A stretch of DNA of 36,930 nt from Anaerolineales bacterium (GTDB lineage: Bacteria; Chloroflexota; Anaerolineae; Anaerolineales; E44-bin32): contig JARRPX010000086.1 of NCBI GenBank assembly GCA_037382465.1, forward strand, positions 1 to 36,930, written 5' to 3'. The notes under the pieces were generated by a model. That model ran no database searches. It had not been told where the DNA came from and worked only from the letters and a program-made list of their open reading frames with translations. Made by a program: the position numbers and the translations under genes. Of the stretch, positions 32,588 through 36,930 are shown in pieces. Position 1 is the first letter of the stretch, and the number at the start of each line of letters is the position of its first letter.

Positions 32588-32632
32588 CTCAGGCTCCTTT
32601 CACTCGTTTCCCCTTACCTGATGTCTCTCACA

Positions 32633-32923
32633 CTATTCACGATCTTGGAGCGTGATCATAAACCGCAGGATCTGTTCGCTGAGACGGAGATCGCGTTCGA
32701 TAACCACACCGGCTTCCGGCGGCATCTCAACGTCGATAATGAAATAATGACCATCGTTTTGTTTCGCGATCGCATAGGCCAAGCGACGCTTGCCCCAACG
32801 ATCTACTTTTACGATTTTTCCGCCGGCGGCATCAACCCAGCCGGTTACTCGCTCTTCGAGAGCCTTCAGTTCAGTTTCATCCAATTCAGGGTGTGCGATA
32901 TATGCTAACTCATAGTTGCGCAT
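32633..32923 (-). CDS. rpsF: 30S ribosomal protein S6
   Basis: A 96-residue S6 (MRNYELAYIAHPELDE; VDRWGKRRLAYAI; YFIIDVEMPPE), which binds the 30S platform as a pair with S18. First gene of the rpsF-ssb-rpsR operon. Start ATG 32923, with GGAAA-type sequence about 8-12 bases upstream. An 18-base palindrome lies in its leader. Confidence 0.95.
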   Translation of the reverse strand: MRNYELAYIAHPELDETELKALEERVTGWVDAAGGKIVKVDRWGKRRLAYAIAKQNDGHYFIIDVEMPPEAGVVIERDLRLSEQILRFMITLQDRE

Positions 32924-32956
32924 CGGGTTTTCCTTTCCTCGGGATTGCCCCCGGTC

Positions 32957-32974
32957 CTAAACCGAGCGGTTTAG
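32957..32974 (-). promoter_or_regulatory. Palindrome in the rpsF leader
   Basis: CTAAACCG (32957-32964), AG, CGGTTTAG (32967-32974): an eight-base-pair hairpin about 35 bases before the rpsF ATG. Leaders of rpsF in many bacteria contain an RNA that binds the S6:S18 pair and includes a CCG element; this hairpin with flanking GGACCGGG could be part of one. The 341-base divergent gap 32924-33264 also holds the -10 of the mutase gene. Confidence 0.35.
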
Positions 32975-33080
32975 TATGAGAGCGGAAAGCGCGTTTGATC
33001 GATAGCGCGGCAACAGGCAATAGTTTATCATGCGCGGGTTAGAATTTCAAGCTTCACTAGTACGCTCACTTTTTTCAAGG

Positions 33081-33086
33081 TATAAT
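33081..33086 (+). promoter_or_regulatory. Putative -10 of the phosphohexomutase operon
   Basis: TATAAT at 33081-33086, preceded by AGG rather than TGN and without a clear -35. The leader would be about 170 nt; within it GCCAGG (33197-33202) and CCTGGC (33213-33218) form a small hairpin. Confidence 0.4.
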
Positions 33087-33264
33087 TTTTACAAACCGGG
33101 GTTGGTTTATTGTCGACGACACGAACGCCACCAACCCAGTCGATCCGAGAGGCGTTGGAATTCGTTCTGGGCACAGCCCGGTTTCAGATCTCAACGGCCA
33201 GGTTGCTCATCGCCTGGCTCGCTTCGTGTAATGCCGCTTCATTCGTGGTTTCTCAGGAGGCAGG

Positions 33265-34692
33265 ATGTCAGCTAACTCGATTCAATTTGGCACGGACGGT
33301 TGGCGCGGCCGTATTGCTGAAAACTACACCTTTTCGGGCGTTCGGCGCTGCACACAGGGTTTTGCGCAGTATCTGCTCGAGATGGCGGGTGCTGGAGAGA
33401 AAGTCGTCGTTGGGTACGATCAACGCTTCGCTTCGGAAAACTTCGCGGCTGCGGCCGCGGAAGTCTTGGCCGCCAACGGTTTTCAGGTCTTGCTAACGAA
33501 CGCTGCTTCCCCCACACCTACTATTTCTTATGCCGCGGTGCACAACCATGCGATCGGCGCGATCAACATTACCGCTTCCCACAACCCGCCCAGCGACAAT
33601 GGATTTAAAGTGCGCGATCGGCATGGCGGCGCGATCGATCCGCAGGGTTTGAAGCAGATCGAAGCCAAAATCCCGGCAAGTGAAGACGAGATTCCCCGCA
33701 TTCCGATCGAAGATGCGCTTGAAGAAAAGAAGGTCGCCTATTTCGACCCGGCACCTGCCTACGTCGAACAAATCAAGAGTCTGGTCGACCTGGAACCAAT
33801 CCGCAAAGCCGGCCTGACGATTTTGGTCGATTCGATGTGGGGAAACGGAAGCGGCTGGTTTACAAAACTTTTAAGTGGCGACAAGACCAAAGTCATCGAA
33901 ATCCATAATCAGCGAAATCCCATATTCCCCGAAATGATCCGGCCCGAACCCATCCCGCCCAACATCGATGTTGGTCTTGCGGCGACCAAAGAACACCACG
34001 CCGATGTCCTGCTGGTCACGGACGGCGACGCGGATCGTGTAGGCATGGGTGACGAACACGGAAATTTCGTGGACCAACTGCGAGTCTTTGGTTTATTGGC
34101 CTACCACATGCTCGAAATTCTTGGCAAGCGAGGTCCGATCGTAAAGACGCTATCGACAACGTCGATGCTGAACAAGCTCGGGAAGATCTACGACGTACCC
34201 GTGTACGAAACGGGTGTAGGCTTCAAATATGTGGCGCCCAAGATGCTCGAAGTGGATGCGCTCATTGGCGGAGAGGAATCCGGCGGATACGCCTTTCGGG
34301 GTCACGTCCCCGAACGCGACGGCATCCTGGCTGGATTGTACCTTCTCGACATGATGGTTCGTCTTAATCGCAAGCCCTCGGAACTCATCGATTTGCTGTT
34401 CGAAAAAGTCGGACCGCATTACTACGAACGCATAGACACCCGCCTGGCGGCCGACGAACACGAATCGATAAAAAAGCGTGTACAGCAAGCGTCCCCTGAA
34501 AAGATAGCAGGGCTTAAAGTAACCGATATCAACACACTCGACGGATACAAGTACGAACTGGAAGACGGTGGATGGCTGCTCATCCGCTTCTCCGGAACCG
34601 AACCGATCATCCGGGTGTATTGTGAAACGACGCAAGCCGACCGGGTGGACCCTATTCTCGAGGACGGGCTTCGCATCGCAGGCATTGAATGA
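33265..34692 (+). CDS. Alpha-D-phosphohexomutase (phosphoglucomutase/phosphomannomutase)
   Basis: A 475-residue enzyme that interconverts hexose 1- and 6-phosphates. The four active-site loops are present: phosphoserine loop [11 protein letters not shown] (Ser105), metal loop TDGDADR (Asp253, 255, 257), sugar loop GEESGG (336-341), and phosphate loop [12 protein letters not shown] near residue 435. The GEESGG loop is closer to glucomutases than mannomutases but does not settle the substrate. AGGAGG (33255-33260) lies four bases before ATG 33265. The stop overlaps the tatD start (ATGA at 34689-34692). Confidence 0.93.
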   Translation: MSANSIQFGTDGWRGRIAENYTFSGVRRCTQGFAQYLLEMAGAGEKVVVGYDQRFASENFAAAAAEVLAANGFQVLLTNAASPTPTISYAAVHNHAIGAINITASHNPPSDNGFKVRDRHGGAIDPQGLKQIEAKIPASEDEIPRIPIEDALEEKKVAYFDPAPAYVEQIKSLVDLEPIRKAGLTILVDSMWGNGSGWFTKLLSGDKTKVIEIHNQRNPIFPEMIRPEPIPPNIDVGLAATKEHHADVLLVTDGDADRVGMGDEHGNFVDQLRVFGLLAYHMLEILGKRGPIVKTLSTTSMLNKLGKIYDVPVYETGVGFKYVAPKMLEVDALIGGEESGGYAFRGHVPERDGILAGLYLLDMMVRLNRKPSELIDLLFEKVGPHYYERIDTRLAADEHESIKKRVQQASPEKIAGLKVTDINTLDGYKYELEDGGWLLIRFSGTEPIIRVYCETTQADRVDPILEDGLRIAGIE

Positions 34693-35519
34693 ATGCGTCG
34701 ACAAGGAGACTCGCCGACACACACTGCCATCTCGTGCTGGCCCAGTTCGACAAGGATCGAATCGAAGTAATCGAACGAGCCCAAGAAGCGGGCGTGGAGC
34801 GCATTCTCGTTCCGGGAATCGATCTCATAACCAGCCGACTGGCGGTAGAATTATCACAGAGTAACGCGAATATACATGCGGCTGTTGGAATTCACCCACA
34901 TGACGCTCGTACGTGGGATTCCAACACTGCGGCGGAGATCGGCGAGCTCGCCCGTTCTGCGGGTGTCGTTGCGATAGGCGAAATCGGGCTGGATTACTAC
35001 CGGAACCTTTCCACGCCGCAGCAGCAAAAACACGCCTTCCTGGATCAATTAACACTCGCCGCCGAGATTGGACTGCCCGTCGTGATTCATAATCGTGAAG
35101 CGACACAGGATGTTATTGAAAATTTACTTCAATGGTCTCGAGATCTACCCGAATCCCTTCGAGGACGTGCCGGCGTGCTGCATGCGTATTCAGCGGACAT
35201 CGAGACCGCTCTTCTCGCCGCAGAAGCTGGTTTCTATTTCGGTGTGGCGGGCCCGGTGACCTTTCGCAGCGCAGAGCCTTTACGTGAAGTCGTGTCGCAA
35301 ATACCGATCACGAGGTTATTACTGGAAACGGATTCCCCCTATCTCACACCGCAGCCCTTTCGCGGCAAACGCAACGAACCTGCCTACGTGAGATTTATTG
35401 CCGAGAAATTTGCGGGTATCATGGGGATAAACGAGAGTCAGGCAGCGGATGCAACTTGGCAAAATGCCGCGACTCTCTTCGATTGGAATCATGGAAACGA
35501 CGACCGTAACCTTCTTTGA
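34689..35519 (+). CDS. tatD: TatD-family metal-dependent hydrolase / DNase
   Basis: A 276-residue TIM-barrel nuclease. Metal ligands are visible: DTHCH (His12, His14), GEIGLDYY (Glu98), IHNRE (His134), LHAYS (His165) and [10 protein letters not shown] (Asp215). The family acts as 3'-5' exonuclease or DNase in quality control and repair. It overlaps the mutase gene upstream by four bases and the prenyl synthase gene downstream by 29 bases. Confidence 0.93.
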   Translation: MNASTRRLADTHCHLVLAQFDKDRIEVIERAQEAGVERILVPGIDLITSRLAVELSQSNANIHAAVGIHPHDARTWDSNTAAEIGELARSAGVVAIGEIGLDYYRNLSTPQQQKHAFLDQLTLAAEIGLPVVIHNREATQDVIENLLQWSRDLPESLRGRAGVLHAYSADIETALLAAEAGFYFGVAGPVTFRSAEPLREVVSQIPITRLLLETDSPYLTPQPFRGKRNEPAYVRFIAEKFAGIMGINESQAADATWQNAATLFDWNHGNDDRNLL

Positions 35520-36465
35520 TCTCATCCGCTCCCAACTTTCCGAGGTGGAGCAGAAGATGCGCATCAGTCCGGGTCAACACGACCCGAACTTGATTGCCGC
35601 GCTCGAACACATCCTCTCATCCGGCGGGAAACGCATCCGGCCGGCCTTGGTCCTGCTTTCAGCGGGCATGTTGGGCGCCGATTGTGAAGATGCGATCACA
35701 CTTGCAGCTTCGGTGGAGATGCTGCATACGGCGACCCTCGTCCACGACGACCTGATCGACGGCGCTTCCTTGCGCAGAGGGATTCCGACCATCAACGCCA
35801 CACTAGGACCCGGCACAACGGTATTGACGGGGGATTACATCTTCGCCCGCGCCGCGTACCTGGCGGCAGAAATCGGTCGACAGGCGCTGATGAAAATCTT
35901 CGCCCGCACGCTGATGACGATCGTCAATGGAGAAATCTCGCAGATGTACGCCACAAGCAGCAACGACGACGGCATCCCGGATTACCTCGAACGTATCTAC
36001 GCAAAAACCGCCTCGCTGTTCGAAGTCTCCACGGAAGGCGCCGCGATCCTGAGCGATGTCGATGAAGCTACGCTTTCTGCGATGAAATCGTTCGGATACA
36101 ACATCGGCATGGCGTTTCAGATCGTGGATGACATATTGGATTTCACCGCCGATCAGGAACGGCTTGGAAAACCCGCCGCCAACGATCTACGACAGGGCTT
36201 GATCACCCTCCCGGTACTTTGTTATCTCTCATCGATTTCCGATGGTGGGAAATTGCGCAATCAGATTGCCGAGCAGAAATGTGACGAAGAAACGCTTACA
36301 GAAATCACCTCTGCGATCCGTTCCTCGAACGCGATAGAGCAAGCACTCGACCAGGCTCGAGAATTCGTCGAAACGGGAAGGGTCATCTTGAAGGACATGC
36401 CCGCCAATCAGGAACGAAGGGCTTTATACGAACTCGCAGATCACATCATCACCCGCAATTCATGA
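35491..36465 (+). CDS. Polyprenyl diphosphate synthase (trans, probably long-chain)
   Basis: A 324-residue prenyl synthase that adds isopentenyl units to an allylic diphosphate. It shows GGKRIRP (45-51), the first Asp-rich motif DDLID (86-90) and the second DDILD (213-217). The residues just before the first motif are small (Ala81, Thr82), which in the family allows a long product, so a quinone or bactoprenol side chain precursor is more likely than farnesyl or geranylgeranyl diphosphate (inference). The frame is open from ATG 35449, but ATG 35491 fits the family start better; both overlap tatD. Confidence 0.9.
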   Translation: METTTVTFFDLIRSQLSEVEQKMRISPGQHDPNLIAALEHILSSGGKRIRPALVLLSAGMLGADCEDAITLAASVEMLHTATLVHDDLIDGASLRRGIPTINATLGPGTTVLTGDYIFARAAYLAAEIGRQALMKIFARTLMTIVNGEISQMYATSSNDDGIPDYLERIYAKTASLFEVSTEGAAILSDVDEATLSAMKSFGYNIGMAFQIVDDILDFTADQERLGKPAANDLRQGLITLPVLCYLSSISDGGKLRNQIAEQKCDEETLTEITSAIRSSNAIEQALDQAREFVETGRVILKDMPANQERRALYELADHIITRNS

Positions 36466-36536
36466 AACATTATTCCGAGAAGGTTCTGAAATCAGAAAGC
36501 ATCGATTGACGTTCCACGGATTGCCTGGAGATCGGT

Positions 36537-36930
<394 letters not shown>

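Noticed and set aside
33110-33496. Open frame in the mutase leader and gene start
   Set aside because: Most of it overlaps the mutase in another frame; no clear ribosome binding site.

Overview
The window is about 36.9 kb of bacterial chromosome of moderate GC, densely coding, with housekeeping genes in several operons. The proteins look most like Chloroflexota of the Anaerolineae type: a MalT-like ATPase fused to a BTAD-type output domain, a C+ zinc-type ribosomal protein S18 with an acidic N-terminus, and the mreBCD-mrdA-minCDE-rodA order. That placement is inference from protein style; no rRNA is present to confirm it. I see no phage, IS element or CRISPR array.

Layout. 15-3543 (minus): a large signal-integrating transcription regulator and a small unknown partner. 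3869-6166 (plus): an M20 dipeptidase and a DUF1385 membrane protein. 6204-8542 (plus): a strong promoter drives a tRNA-modification operon, namely a TtuB-like sulfur carrier, the TtuA-like thiolase, QueF and the queuosine-precursor transporter YhhQ. 8587-9844 (minus): glutamine synthetase, broken by an internal deletion. 9857-10326: a 470-bp non-coding or poorly coding stretch with a near-consensus promoter and a strong hairpin. 10327-11808 (minus): tilS. 11900-20933 (plus): the cell-shape and division-site cluster mreB-mreC-mreD-mrdA-minC-minD-minE-rodA, then gltX; rodA is broken by an internal deletion. 21202-24522 (plus): an isoprenylcysteine methyltransferase-like protein, tRNA-Gln(CUG), ftsY, prfB with its +1 frameshift, and secG. 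24566-27183 (plus): an orphan peptide-type solute-binding protein and a two-S1-domain RNA-binding protein. 27321-32923 (minus): a Cys-rich acidic protein with VKOR, a long Rel/SpoT homologue, a parvulin-type foldase, and rpsF-ssb-rpsR. 33265-36930 (plus): phosphohexomutase, tatD, polyprenyl synthase, and the 5' part of upp.

Two themes run through the window. First, at least nine promoters carry an extended -10 (TGN followed by a TATAAT-like hexamer), and in tilS and ftsY it sits so close to the start codon that the mRNA should be leaderless or nearly so. Second, three otherwise well-conserved genes are rearranged: glnA and rodA each lack an internal segment, and upp inverts onto itself at the right edge. 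The upp fold-back with microhomology is typical of a chimeric amplification or assembly product, so the two deletions should be treated as suspect until reads are checked.
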